Part shown: positions 1 to 8,666 of the stretch, one piece after another
How positions within the stretch are numbered: the first letter of the stretch is position 1
How the letters are laid out: every line of letters starts with the position of its first letter
The notes under the pieces: generated by a model
Told to the model about the DNA's origin: nothing
What the model saw: the letters and a program-made list of their open reading frames with translations, nothing else
The model's database searches: none
Assembly (NCBI GenBank): GCA_938009115.1
Contig: CALLHZ010000035.1
Coordinates: forward strand, 1 to 49,893
Direction of reading: 5' to 3'
Length of the DNA: 49,893 bases
Source of the DNA: an uncultured Clostridia bacterium
GTDB taxonomy: Bacteria; Bacillota; Clostridia; Peptostreptococcales; Anaerovoracaceae
Translations under genes and position numbers: made by a program

Positions 1-223
1 AAGCGACAGATTCTACGGCTTTGATCTCGGGATATTGCTCCCGCAGCAACGATTCGATGCCCTGCTTGATCGTCATCTGGGAATAAGGGCATCCGGCGCA
101 ATGGCCTTTCAATCTGACCAGCACGACTTTGTCCTCCGTATATTCGACAAACTCCACGTCCCCGCCGTCGCGTTGCAGAAAGGGGCGAATGTTTTCCAGT
201 GCTGCTTTGATGTTTTCTTCCAT
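1..223 (-). CDS. NifU-like Fe-S scaffold protein (C-terminal domain type), cut by window start
   Basis: Small NifU C-terminal-domain protein, expected to hold a transient Fe-S cluster in the cytoplasm and pass it to client proteins. The visible 74 residues begin MEENIKAALENIRPFLQRDG and contain the family signature GHCAGCP, whose two cysteines (CxxC) bind the cluster. The start is the ATG at 223-221, preceded by a strong AGGAGG (complement of 229-234) that overlaps the stop codon of the upstream lipoprotein gene, so the two genes are probably co-transcribed. Stand-alone NifU domains are usually only a little longer than this, so little is likely missing, but the frame is open at base 1. A full-length NifU is excluded because no N-terminal domain precedes this start. 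Confidence 0.9.
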   Translation of the reverse strand, partial: MEENIKAALENIRPFLQRDGGDVEFVEYTEDKVVLVRLKGHCAGCPYSQMTIKQGIESLLREQYPEIKAVESVA

Positions 224-233
224 TTTTTCCTCC

Positions 234-1448
234 TTATTGGCCCCAGACCGGAACCGATGTGAATACCGGCTGCGGCTGGTCCTTTATATATTGCTCGATC
301 ACCACTTCTTTGATGGGATCTCCCTGGGCATTGAGCGTGATGGAGCCCGTTGCGCCGGGCATCTCAAAAACGCTGCTGAGTTTACTGGATATCAGCGTCC
401 CCTGCTGAAAGCTGCCGGCGTCCTCGATGGCGCGGATGGCCAGCAAGTAGGCGTCAAAGCCCAGCGCCACAGCATTCGTGGGTTTGTCTTCCGCGCCGTA
501 TTTTTCGCGGTACGCGTTCAAAAAGGTCTGGGTCATATCCGACATTTGGGCGGAATCGTCAAATCCGGCAATATAGGCGGCGCCATCCAAGTAGACAGCG
601 CTCTCCCGCAGCGGATTGAGGTTGACGGCAGGAAGCTGGGCCCAGTCTTCGATCCCGATCCACTGAAAATCGTAACCGCCCTCATACGCCTGGTACAAAA
701 CTTCTTCCGCCTGCTTCGCATCCGACGGAAAGAAAACGGCAGTAATACCGGCCTCCCGGATCATTTCAAAATACTTTTTAAAATCCTCTGTTCCCTCGGG
801 ATACTCGATGACTGTAACGCTCTCCGGATCTTCCGTTACGCGGGCTATTTTGCCCGTAAACTGTTCGATCATGGCACCCGCGTAATCATCATCCTGAAGC
901 TGAAGCGCTGCGGCAGATCCCAATCCCAGATGTTCCAGCACATATTTCGCCGCCGAATTCCCCTGGAACGCATCCACATAACAGACTCTAAAATAATAGT
1001 CGCTGGTTTGGGTAATGATGGGATTGGTGCAGGTGATCCCGATGGCAGGGATCTGGGCCTCGGCAAAAATGTCGCTTCCCGCCAGCGTGAGGACGCTCTT
1101 GTAGCTCCCCAAAATGACCGCCACGTCCTGTTCGACCAGGCTGTGGGCTGCTTCAGCGGCAGCTTGAACGTCGGACTGATTGTCCGCATAAACCAGCTCG
1201 ACCGGAAAGCCCAGTACTTCCGGAAAGAGCTCATGGGCCAGCTCGACGCCCCGGATCTCAGCTTCCGCAGCCTCCGCGTCGACGCCGGTGAGCGGCTCGA
1301 ACACGCCGATTTTAACGACCGTTTCTTCCTGTTCGGACTTCTCAAAAAATTCTGCCAGAAAATTGTCGTAAGTATCGCAGCCCGTCAGCAGCAGGCTTGC
1401 AGCCAGCATCGCCGACAGCAAAACTGCTGTACGCTTTTTTGATTTCAT
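234..1448 (-). CDS. Substrate-binding lipoprotein, branched-chain amino acid (Peripla_BP_6) type
   Basis: A 404-residue lipoprotein. A basic N-terminus and hydrophobic stretch end in the lipobox LLTGC, with Cys24 as lipidation site, so it is anchored on the outer face of the membrane. The mature part resembles Leu/Ile/Val-binding proteins: KIGVFEPLTG near the start, then AVILGSYKS and IGITCTNP around the ligand cleft. This family normally feeds a LivHMGF ABC transporter, but no permease or ATPase gene is nearby, so it may work with a distant transporter or act as a receptor. Its start overlaps the stop of the upstream racemase-like gene by four bases (ATGA), which indicates translational coupling and hints that its ligand may be an amino acid handled by that enzyme. 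The ligand itself cannot be read from sequence. Confidence 0.86.
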   Translation of the reverse strand: MKSKKRTAVLLSAMLAASLLLTGCDTYDNFLAEFFEKSEQEETVVKIGVFEPLTGVDAEAAEAEIRGVELAHELFPEVLGFPVELVYADNQSDVQAAAEAAHSLVEQDVAVILGSYKSVLTLAGSDIFAEAQIPAIGITCTNPIITQTSDYYFRVCYVDAFQGNSAAKYVLEHLGLGSAAALQLQDDDYAGAMIEQFTGKIARVTEDPESVTVIEYPEGTEDFKKYFEMIREAGITAVFFPSDAKQAEEVLYQAYEGGYDFQWIGIEDWAQLPAVNLNPLRESAVYLDGAAYIAGFDDSAQMSDMTQTFLNAYREKYGAEDKPTNAVALGFDAYLLAIRAIEDAGSFQQGTLISSKLSSVFEMPGATGSITLNAQGDPIKEVVIEQYIKDQPQPVFTSVPVWGQ

Positions 1449-2545
1449 TTGACCAACCTTTTTGTTACATCCTGCGAAGCCGTCAAAAAGACCTGCGTCG
1501 TGTAATTCAAGCTAAATTCCAGTATGTCGCCAGGCACAAGGGTGCCCGGATAATCTTCGATATCCAGTATGACATGATCCGACGATCCGCCCAGCACTTC
1601 GATCCCGACAGCCCGGGGCATCAGCTTTGGAATGTCCGCCAGATCCGCCCGTCCGATGGCGGCAAGGGCGCGACGCCGGGTCCCCCGGTCCTGGAAGACA
1701 GGCTTGTTGCCGAAGGCGTCAATACAGAACACGCCTTGAGGATAACTGGGCTTTTCCCGGACTTCGATGATCTGGGCTTTTAGGGTGAACACGTCCTGGT
1801 ACAGATAATCCATATCCTTGATGTTCCAGTCCACCGGAAGGTCGTAGGCCAGGCTGATCCCCTCGCCGATGCGCAGGTGATTGATGCCTTCCGGCATGGT
1901 CCCCCAGTGCACCAGCGTATAAGAGCTGGTGGCGCCGCCGGAAACGATCTCCAGCTTGCGGCCGATCCGGGCTTCGACCCGGCGGGCGATCTCCAGAAGC
2001 TCGTACATTTTTTCCGGAGTCGGCTGAATAGCGCCGTAACAGCCCAGGTTGGTGCCCACACCGGCCAGCTCGACCATGGACAGCTCATTTTCCACCCATG
2101 CGCAAGCATCCACCATTTCGTCTTTGTCCCAGAAGCCTTCCCGCAGATCCCCAAGATCCGCCATCAGGATGACTTTGTGTCTTTTGTTCTGCAGAAGACA
2201 TTCCTCCTGCAGAGCCTCCAGCGTGGAAACGTCGCTTTGCAGGGAATAGTCCGCCAGCGCCACCAATTGATCCAGCTCGGAACGCATGGGAACGCGCAGC
2301 AAAAGATACGGCCCGGGGATACCGGCCGCCTTGATCTCTCTAAGGTGGCGCAAACGCGAAGAACCCAGCTGGGCCGCGCCGCATCGCACAAGGGCAGCGG
2401 CCAGATCGGGTTGGGCCGAATACCCTTTGATCACACCGGCAACGGAAATCCCCCGCTGCGCGCAGCGGGAAACAACTTCCCGGGCATTATGTTCAAATTT
2501 TCCGATACTGATCTCCAGAATCGGATATCGTTCCTGTTCAGACAT
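1445..2545 (-). CDS. PLP-dependent amino acid racemase, alanine/ornithine racemase fold
   Basis: A 366-residue protein of the alanine racemase N-terminal (type III PLP barrel) superfamily. The likely PLP Schiff-base lysine is Lys40 in GVIKGYSAQP, and the fold markers SGGATSS and LRIGEGIS follow in the expected order. Length and motif pattern look more like the clostridial ornithine racemase (Orr) group than biosynthetic Alr, which has a different C-terminal domain and a catalytic tyrosine I cannot place here. It may therefore interconvert D and L forms of ornithine or a related amino acid in fermentative amino acid metabolism. It sits between an acyl-CoA ligase gene (15-base gap) and a solute-binding lipoprotein gene (4-base overlap). 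Fold assignment is firm; substrate is inference. Confidence 0.8.
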   Translation of the reverse strand: MSEQERYPILEISIGKFEHNAREVVSRCAQRGISVAGVIKGYSAQPDLAAALVRCGAAQLGSSRLRHLREIKAAGIPGPYLLLRVPMRSELDQLVALADYSLQSDVSTLEALQEECLLQNKRHKVILMADLGDLREGFWDKDEMVDACAWVENELSMVELAGVGTNLGCYGAIQPTPEKMYELLEIARRVEARIGRKLEIVSGGATSSYTLVHWGTMPEGINHLRIGEGISLAYDLPVDWNIKDMDYLYQDVFTLKAQIIEVREKPSYPQGVFCIDAFGNKPVFQDRGTRRRALAAIGRADLADIPKLMPRAVGIEVLGGSSDHVILDIEDYPGTLVPGDILEFSLNYTTQVFLTASQDVTKRLVK

Positions 2546-2560
2546 TTTATTTACCGCAGC

Positions 2561-4294
2561 TTACCACCGCTTGATCTTCCGCGTGGTGGTCTTGTCAAAC
2601 TCAGTGTCCCGGATGCGAAAGCGCTTGACCCTCTTATAGAAGGGCATCTGCTCGTTGATCCGGTCGATCTCTGCCTTCAGCAAGGACCTGACTTCTTCGT
2701 CGGAAAGCGTCCCCTTCTGTTCCAGGATCGCATCACGGTCCGGAAATATACTCGCCCAAACGATGCTTTCTCCGCTGGTTTCTTCGGCTTCGCCGGTCAC
2801 GACCACTTCGGAAATATAAGGACTGCTGTTCAAATAGAATTCCACTTCTTCCGGAAAAATATTTTTTCCGTTTTTCGTGACGATCACGTTCTTTTTGCGT
2901 CCGGTGATGTACAAATATCCGTCCTTGTCAAAATAGCCGTAATCGCCGGTATAAAGCCATCCGTCCCGCAGGACCTTAGCGGTCTCCTCTTCATCTTTGT
3001 AATATCCCAGCATCACCGATTGGCTCTTGCAGATGATCTCCCCAATGCCGTTTTCATCTGGCTCGAAGATCCGGACCTCGGATTCCGGCAGCGGCAGGCC
3101 TGCGGCTGCCGCTCTGGCGCACCAGTCGGGATTCAGGGCGATGATCGGGGAGCATTCCGTCATGCCGTAGCCCTGGAGCATCGTGATGCCCATGGCATTG
3201 AAATCGTTGATCACGGCCGGGTTGATCGGCGCGGCGCCGGCCACCATCAGACGCACGTGGCCGCCCAGGCCGGCATGGACTTCCTTGAAAAGGCGCATCG
3301 TCCGCTTTTGGATCTTTTTATCGATATGGGAGATCGTGCGGATCATGCGGATCGCCTTGCGCATTTTGTCGGCTTTGCCGCTCTTTTCTGCCTGCTTCCA
3401 GATTTTCTGGTGCATATTTTCGAACACCAACGGCACTGCGATCATGTAGGTGACTTTAGCTTCCTCCATATTCTTGACCACATATTTGAGGCCTTCGCAG
3501 AATGCGATGGTGGCGCCCTGGTAGAACGAAGCCATAATGGTGCAGGTGAATTCGTAGGTATGATGCATCGGGAGCATGGAAAGCCCGATCTGCTGGCCCT
3601 GACGCACAGTCAGATCCACATACTTGGACATGTTATATATATTGGAAGCGATATTGCGATGACACAGCATGACGCCCTTGGCCAAACCGGTGGTCCCCGA
3701 TGTGAACAACAGCATGCTCATCCTTTCAGGATCCACGACTGCGTCGATAAAATGCCGCTTTCCTTCGGCGATCCGGCGGCTGCCGCTTCGGATCATTTCC
3801 GACAGGGACCGCGTTTCACCTTGCCGCCGGTCGCTGTCCATGCTGATGAGCATCACCGGGTTTTTCACCAGAGGAAGCGCTTCCAGGATCTTTTGCTCCA
3901 CATTGCTGGAATAGATCAATGCAGTCAGCTCTGCCCGGTCCATGAGGACGGCGATCTCGTGGGCCGGCAGCTCGCGGTCCAAAGGCACGACGACACCAAG
4001 GCCGTTGGCCGTTGCCAGATAACTGATGACCCATTCATAACGGTTTTCGCCGATCACCCCGATGCGACGTCCCGAAAGACCCTCATCCCACAATGCGGTT
4101 CCCAGGGCCTCCACGTCGTCTCGCACCTGACGAAACGAAATCGGGAGATAATCACCACCAAGCCGTTCCTTGTAAAGATAAGCTGTTCTTTCTCCGTATA
4201 GCTCCGCGGAAGAATTCAGGATATCCTTCAGATCTGTAACCTGTCGCACCGGATACATGCCCTCCTGTAATCTTTTTTCGATCGGTCTGTACAT
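2561..4294 (-). CDS. Long-chain acyl-CoA synthetase (AMP-forming ligase)
   Basis: A 577-residue member of the adenylate-forming (ANL) superfamily. The phosphate-binding loop TSGTTGLAKG is at about 198-207, followed by YGMTECSP, the TGD motif in GWLYTGDYG, the hinge GRKKNVIVTKNGKNIFPEE, and the C-terminal catalytic lysine region TTTRKIKRW. All motifs needed to activate a carboxylic acid through an acyl-AMP and transfer it to CoA are present. The overall pattern is FadD-like (long-chain fatty acid), but chain length cannot be set from motifs. No signal peptide, so cytoplasmic or membrane-associated. First gene of a four-gene minus-strand run ending in the NifU-like gene. The start has a modest GGAG about 11 bases upstream. 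Confidence 0.9.
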   Translation of the reverse strand: MYRPIEKRLQEGMYPVRQVTDLKDILNSSAELYGERTAYLYKERLGGDYLPISFRQVRDDVEALGTALWDEGLSGRRIGVIGENRYEWVISYLATANGLGVVVPLDRELPAHEIAVLMDRAELTALIYSSNVEQKILEALPLVKNPVMLISMDSDRRQGETRSLSEMIRSGSRRIAEGKRHFIDAVVDPERMSMLLFTSGTTGLAKGVMLCHRNIASNIYNMSKYVDLTVRQGQQIGLSMLPMHHTYEFTCTIMASFYQGATIAFCEGLKYVVKNMEEAKVTYMIAVPLVFENMHQKIWKQAEKSGKADKMRKAIRMIRTISHIDKKIQKRTMRLFKEVHAGLGGHVRLMVAGAAPINPAVINDFNAMGITMLQGYGMTECSPIIALNPDWCARAAAAGLPLPESEVRIFEPDENGIGEIICKSQSVMLGYYKDEEETAKVLRDGWLYTGDYGYFDKDGYLYITGRKKNVIVTKNGKNIFPEEVEFYLNSSPYISEVVVTGEAEETSGESIVWASIFPDRDAILEQKGTLSDEEVRSLLKAEIDRINEQMPFYKRVKRFRIRDTEFDKTTTRKIKRW

Positions 4295-4342
4295 TTCTCA
4301 GGAACTCCGTAACAATACATTTCAGTTGAATCGGTACCGTTA

Positions 4343-4371
4343 ATGATACCATTCGAAAAGGGCGGTGGCAA
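4343..4371 (-). promoter_or_regulatory. Sigma-A promoter for the acyl-CoA ligase operon
   Basis: On the minus strand, TTGCCA (complement of 4366-4371), a 17-base spacer and TATCAT (complement of 4343-4348), ending about 49 bases before the start codon at 4294. It lies back to back with the rnf promoter. Confidence 0.6.
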
Positions 4372-4397
4372 GAATTTTCAAAACCCGCCTCAAGTCC

Positions 4398-4426
4398 TTT
4401 ACAAATGAATAGTTAGGGTATATTTT
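4398..4426 (+). promoter_or_regulatory. Candidate sigma-A promoter for the rnf operon
   Basis: TTTACA (4398-4403), 17-base spacer, TATTTT (4421-4426) in an AT-rich patch upstream of rnfC. An AAGGAG ribosome binding site precedes the rnfC ATG at 4489. The -10 match is only fair. Confidence 0.5.
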
Positions 4427-4488
4427 ATTAAAGATAGGGTTTGCCCCTTTTCTTTTCGTGGGCTGCCAACACTAAGGAGAGTTAAAAT

Positions 4489-5838
4489 ATGATTTCAGTC
4501 AAGCATCTGAAGGGAATCCATGTCGACCATCACAAGAATACAGCGGGCTCGGCGATCGTGCCGATGCCGGTGCCCGAAAAGGTCTATATTCCGATGGTTC
4601 AGCACATAGGAGCGCCCAACCGGCCGACAGTTTCCGTAGGGGATCACGTCAAGGTCGGGCAACTGATCGGAGACAACGAAGCTCCGGTATGTGCCCCGGT
4701 GCACGCCAGTGTATCCGGGGATGTCGTGGCGATCGAAACGTTCATGACACAAATGGGCCGCCCGGACACGAACATCGTGATCCAGACGGACGGAAAGCAG
4801 GAGATCGCCGAAACGGTCGTTCCTCCTGTGGTTACCAATAAGCAGGAATTCCTCAAGGCCGTACGCGATTCGGGTCTTGTAGGACTCGGGGGAGCCGCTT
4901 TCCCCACGCACATCAAGTACAACCCCAGAAATCCCGAAGACGTGGACACGCTGATCATCAACGGTGCCGAGTGCGAACCGTATATCACCGTGGATCACAT
5001 GACGATGCTGGCCCACGCCAAGGAAATCGTCGAAGGGACTTTCAACACCCTGAAGTACCTGTCGATCAAGAAAGGGATCATCGCCATCGAAGGTAACAAG
5101 CCCGATGCGATCGCCCTCTTTAAAGATCTGACCAAAGATATTCCGGAGATCGAGGTCGCTGAGCTTCGCCTGGTCTATCCCCAGGGCGCAGAACGTGTCA
5201 TCATCTTTGAAACGACGGGCAGACATCTGATCGCAGGCAAGCTGCCTGCGGATATCGGCGTCATCGTATCCAACGTCAATTCCATCCTCAAGCTGCAGCA
5301 GTATCTGGACACCGGCATGCCCCTGGTCTCCAAAAGCCTGACCGTGGACGGCAACCTGATCGCCCACCCGCAGAACGTGGAGGTCCCCATCGGAACAAAG
5401 ATCAAAGATGTTATCGAGTTTTGCGGCGGCACCACTGGAGAGCCTAAAAAAATCCTCTTCGGCGGCCCCATGATGGGAAAAACCATGCCCAGCGACGATC
5501 TGGCCATCCTGAAAGGGAACAACGCCATCCTGGTCTTCGACGAAGCCTTCGGCACCATGAATCCCGAGACAGCCTGCATCAACTGCGGCCGCTGCGTACG
5601 GGGATGCCCCATGAACCTGATGCCCACGGTCCTGGCTAAAGCCTGGGATCGCAAGGATCTGGAAACCCTCAAGGAATATGACGCGCTCACCTGCATGGAA
5701 TGCGGGTGCTGCTCTTATTCCTGCCCGGCCAGGATCCAGCTCAGTTATAAGATCAAACTGGCGAAAGCCATGGTCATGGACGACCTGAAAATTCAAGCCG
5801 AAAAGGCAAAAGCCAAAGCGGAAGGAGGCAAAAACTGA
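4489..5838 (+). CDS. rnfC: Rnf complex subunit C (NADH-binding, 2x[4Fe-4S])
   Basis: Peripheral subunit of the Rnf complex, which couples electron flow from reduced ferredoxin to NAD+ with export of Na+ or H+. The 449-residue protein starts with the family's HLKGIHVDHHK region, has the NADH/FMN-binding core with GLVGLGGAAFPTHIKY and NGAECEPY, and ends with two [4Fe-4S] motifs, CINCGRCVRGCP and CMECGCCSYSCP. The Lys/Ala-rich tail is short, unlike the long repeat tail of enterobacterial RsxC. It is the first gene of rnfCDGEAB and its TGA stop overlaps the rnfD start (TGATG). It should sit on the cytoplasmic face and bind NADH. Confidence 0.97.
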   Translation: MISVKHLKGIHVDHHKNTAGSAIVPMPVPEKVYIPMVQHIGAPNRPTVSVGDHVKVGQLIGDNEAPVCAPVHASVSGDVVAIETFMTQMGRPDTNIVIQTDGKQEIAETVVPPVVTNKQEFLKAVRDSGLVGLGGAAFPTHIKYNPRNPEDVDTLIINGAECEPYITVDHMTMLAHAKEIVEGTFNTLKYLSIKKGIIAIEGNKPDAIALFKDLTKDIPEIEVAELRLVYPQGAERVIIFETTGRHLIAGKLPADIGVIVSNVNSILKLQQYLDTGMPLVSKSLTVDGNLIAHPQNVEVPIGTKIKDVIEFCGGTTGEPKKILFGGPMMGKTMPSDDLAILKGNNAILVFDEAFGTMNPETACINCGRCVRGCPMNLMPTVLAKAWDRKDLETLKEYDALTCMECGCCSYSCPARIQLSYKIKLAKAMVMDDLKIQAEKAKAKAEGGKN

Positions 5839-6827
5839 TGAACATCAAAGACAACCATCTGATCGTTTCCTCCGCGCCCCATATCGCCAATCCGGTGGAT
5901 ACGGCCAACATCATGAAAAACGTGGTGATCGCGCTGATGCCCGCGCTGGCTGTAGCCGTTTATGTCTTCGGCGTGCAAGCGCTGATCCTGACGGCGACCT
6001 GCGTGGCATCCTGCGTCATTTTTGAAGGACTCACCCGGAAGATCCTGGACCGGCCTCAGACCATCGGCGATTACAGCGCTGTGGTCACCGGCGTCATCCT
6101 GAGCTACAACCTGCCCGCAGGACTTCCTCTCTGGATGGCCGTCATCGGTTCTTTCGTTGCCATCGTTGTGGTCAAGCAGCTTTTCGGCGGGCTGGGACAG
6201 AATTTTGTCAATCCGGCCATCGTGGGGAGGATCGTCCTCTTCACCTCTTTTGCCACACCGATGACGACCTGGCCGCTCACCAACAGGATGAGCGACGTGC
6301 TTTGGAACGCGGACGCTGCCGCAGCAGCCGGCACCGTTGACGCCGTCACCGGCGCCACGCCCCTGGCCCTGTTTGCCAACACCAAGGATGTGCCGTCCAA
6401 TATGGATATGTTTCTTGGCACCATCAACGGCTCCATGGGCGAAATCAGCGCAGCGGCCCTTTTGCTGGGCGGACTGTATCTGGTTTTCAAAAAGATCATC
6501 GAGCCGACGATTCCGGTGGCATTCATCGGCACGGTAGCCGTCATGGCCCTGATGATGGGCTTCGACCCCGTTTTTCACATCTGCGCAGGCGGCGTGATGC
6601 TGGGCGCCATCTTTATGGCTACCGACTATGTCACATCCCCCATCACAACGAAGGGCAAGATCGTTTTCGGGATCGGCTGCGGTTTTCTGACCATGGTCAT
6701 CCGGGTATTTGCTTCCTATCCTGAGGGTGTATCCTTTGCGCTCCTGCTGATGAACATCCTGACGCCCCATATCGACAAATGGACCAAAGTAAAGCTCAAC
6801 GGCATTCCGAAGGGCGGTGGAAAATAA
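5838..6827 (+). CDS. rnfD: Rnf complex subunit D (membrane, covalent FMN)
   Basis: A 329-residue integral membrane subunit with about nine to ten hydrophobic helices. It starts VSSAPHIANPVDTANIMKNV as in other RnfD/NqrB proteins. The motif TGATPLAL at about 171-178 marks the covalent FMN site, with Thr174 the expected acceptor; attachment requires an ApbE flavin transferase and two apbE genes are in this window. In the Rnf complex this subunit helps form the ion channel and carries electrons across the membrane. Translationally coupled to rnfC on one side and to rnfG (TAATG overlap) on the other. Confidence 0.97.
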   Translation: MNIKDNHLIVSSAPHIANPVDTANIMKNVVIALMPALAVAVYVFGVQALILTATCVASCVIFEGLTRKILDRPQTIGDYSAVVTGVILSYNLPAGLPLWMAVIGSFVAIVVVKQLFGGLGQNFVNPAIVGRIVLFTSFATPMTTWPLTNRMSDVLWNADAAAAAGTVDAVTGATPLALFANTKDVPSNMDMFLGTINGSMGEISAAALLLGGLYLVFKKIIEPTIPVAFIGTVAVMALMMGFDPVFHICAGGVMLGAIFMATDYVTSPITTKGKIVFGIGCGFLTMVIRVFASYPEGVSFALLLMNILTPHIDKWTKVKLNGIPKGGGK

Positions 6828-7384
6828 TGGACAATAAATTCAGAGAACTCTTCGCCCCCACAGTGGTCCTGGTCTGCATCTGCCTGATCGCCTCGCTGCT
6901 TCTGGCGGCGACTTATCAGATCACGGCGCCCCTGATCGAAAAGATCACCATCGAAAACGCCAACGCAGCCAGAAGCGAAGTCCTTCCGGAAGCCTCCGGC
7001 TTTATCGCAATGGAAGAAGCGACCCTGGTGGACGGCGTCACGGAAGTATATGAATCCGTTAATGGCGTGGGCTACGTGGTCACGTCGGAATTTAAAGGCT
7101 TCGGAGGACCCGTCGTGGTCATGACCGGTCTGGACACCAAGGGAAACATCGTCAGCGTCAAAGTGACTGACGCCAGCCTGGAAACACCGGGACTGGGCTC
7201 CAAGGCCACAGCGCCCGCTTATCTGGATCAATACAAAGGCGCGCGCATGATCTCATCGGATGCCAGCAGCGCCGAAGCGACCTATGTCAGCTCTGTCACC
7301 GGAGCTTCCTACACGTCCAGAGCTGTTTTCAGCGCCGTTTCCGCCGCACTCCAGCAGTTCGAAAACATAGGAGGTGGTCTCTAA
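6827..7384 (+). CDS. rnfG: Rnf complex subunit G (FMN-binding, extracytoplasmic)
   Basis: A 185-residue protein with one N-terminal membrane helix (about 10-30) and an outward-facing FMN-binding domain. I place the start at the ATG overlapping the rnfD stop (TAATG at 6825-6829) instead of an in-frame ATG 48 bases upstream inside rnfD, because coupling by overlap is the rule in this operon and the protein then begins MDNKFRELFAPTVV. The flavinylation motif is SSVTGASYTS near residues 155-164. The acceptor position is Ser161, where most RnfG/NqrC proteins have Thr (SGAT). The family role is electron transfer through covalent FMN on the outer side of the membrane. Confidence 0.95.
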   Translation: MDNKFRELFAPTVVLVCICLIASLLLAATYQITAPLIEKITIENANAARSEVLPEASGFIAMEEATLVDGVTEVYESVNGVGYVVTSEFKGFGGPVVVMTGLDTKGNIVSVKVTDASLETPGLGSKATAPAYLDQYKGARMISSDASSAEATYVSSVTGASYTSRAVFSAVSAALQQFENIGGGL

Positions 7385-8061
7385 TGAAAGATCATAAATT
7401 AAGCATCCTGACCAACGGGTTTATCAAAGAGAACCCCGTTCTGGTGCTGATCCTGGGGACCTGTCCGACGCTGGCAGTATCCACGCAGGCCATCAACGGC
7501 CTGGGCATGGGACTGTCCGCCACCATCGTGCTGGTGTTCTCCAATATCTTTATTTCATCCCTGAAGCGGATCATTCCCGATAAGGTGCGCATCCCCTGCT
7601 ACATCGTGGTGATCGCAACCTTCGTGACCATCGTCCAGCTCCTGCTGAAGGCATACCTGCCGGATCTGGACAAGGCGTTGGGTATCTTTATCCCGCTTAT
7701 CGTCGTCAACTGCATCATCTTGGGGAGAGCAGAAATGTTCGCCAACAAAAACAGCGTCATCGATTCCGCGCTGGACGGCGTGGGAATGGGCATCGGATTC
7801 ACCCTGGCCCTCACAGCCATGGCCTGTATCCGCGAACTGCTGGGCAGCGGTACCATTTTCGGCATCGCAGTGACAGCCGGCCACATCGACCCCATGTCCA
7901 TTTTCGTTCTGGCTCCCGGCGGTTTCTTTACCTTCGGCGTCCTGATCGCACTGGTCAATAAAGTCACAAAAGGGAAAGCCCGGGAAAAAGCCAAGAACGG
8001 CTGCGCCGGCTGTCCCTCTGCCGCTGCCTGCCAGCAGGCTAAGGAAGGAGGTTGTCAATAA
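7384..8061 (+). CDS. rnfE: Rnf complex subunit E with a Cys-rich C-terminal tail
   Basis: A 225-residue polytopic membrane subunit of the RnfA/RnfE (NqrD/NqrE) family. It carries the typical N-terminal NPVLVLILGTCPTLAVS, with a cysteine in the first helix that in homologues helps ligate an intramembrane iron centre shared with RnfA, and IPLIVVNCIILGRAE in the middle. The last 20 or so residues are unusual: NGCAGCPSAAACQQAKEGGC, four cysteines after a basic KGKAREKAK stretch. Typical RnfE ends close to the last helix. Both boundaries overlap neighbours (rnfG and rnfA) by one base. Confidence 0.96.
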   Translation: MKDHKLSILTNGFIKENPVLVLILGTCPTLAVSTQAINGLGMGLSATIVLVFSNIFISSLKRIIPDKVRIPCYIVVIATFVTIVQLLLKAYLPDLDKALGIFIPLIVVNCIILGRAEMFANKNSVIDSALDGVGMGIGFTLALTAMACIRELLGSGTIFGIAVTAGHIDPMSIFVLAPGGFFTFGVLIALVNKVTKGKAREKAKNGCAGCPSAAACQQAKEGGCQ

Positions 8062-8654
8062 TGAGAGAAGCAATCATCATCATTATGGGAGCTGTCCTTG
8101 CCAATAACTTTGTGCTGGTCAAGTTCCTGGGCATCTGCCCGTTCCTGGGGGTCTCCAAGAAACTGGATTCCGCCATGGGCATGTCCATCGCCGTTGTATT
8201 CGTCATGGTCATGGCAACAGCCGCCACCTGGCCTATCCAGACCTTGCTGCTGGAGCCCAACGGGATCGGTTATATGCAGACCATCGTATTTATTCTGGTC
8301 ATCGCTGCGCTGGTGCAGCTGGTGGAGATCGCGCTGAAAAAATATATCCCTGCCCTTCACAAAGGCCTTGGCGTCTATCTGCCGCTGATCACCACAAACT
8401 GCGCAGTTCTGGGCGTCACCGTCCTGAACATCGACGAAGGCTACGGATTTGTACAGTCGCTGCTGAATTCCTTCGGCGCAGGAGTCGGCTTCTTGCTGGC
8501 GATGTTCCTGTTCGCAGGCGTTCGCGGCCGCATCGAAGCCAACGATTATCCCGAATCCTTTAAAGGGATCGCATCTACTTTGATTGCCGCTTCCATCCTG
8601 AGCTTGTCCTTCATGGGCTTTTCGGGCATGATCGACGGCATATTCGGAATGTAA
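8061..8654 (+). CDS. rnfA: Rnf complex subunit A
   Basis: A 197-residue polytopic membrane protein paralogous to RnfE. It starts MREAIIIIMGAVLANNFVLV at the ATG that overlaps the rnfE stop (TAATG), with GGAGG about eight bases upstream. A frame extension of nine bases further upstream is not needed. Family markers are KFLGICPFLGVS, with the conserved cysteine, and LPLITTNCAVLGV. With RnfE it forms a pseudo-symmetric pair of inverted membrane halves that hold an iron centre and take part in coupling electron transfer to ion movement. Confidence 0.97.
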   Translation: MREAIIIIMGAVLANNFVLVKFLGICPFLGVSKKLDSAMGMSIAVVFVMVMATAATWPIQTLLLEPNGIGYMQTIVFILVIAALVQLVEIALKKYIPALHKGLGVYLPLITTNCAVLGVTVLNIDEGYGFVQSLLNSFGAGVGFLLAMFLFAGVRGRIEANDYPESFKGIASTLIAASILSLSFMGFSGMIDGIFGM

Positions 8655-8666
8655 GGAGGGATCAGT

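Noticed and set aside
1877..4201. Very long plus-strand open frame opposite the racemase and acyl-CoA ligase genes.
   Set aside because: It is the mirror of genes with complete motifs; its translation has no recognisable domain and no ribosome binding site. Similar long mirrors at 129-1442, 21100-23274 and 31777-34518 were dropped for the same reason.
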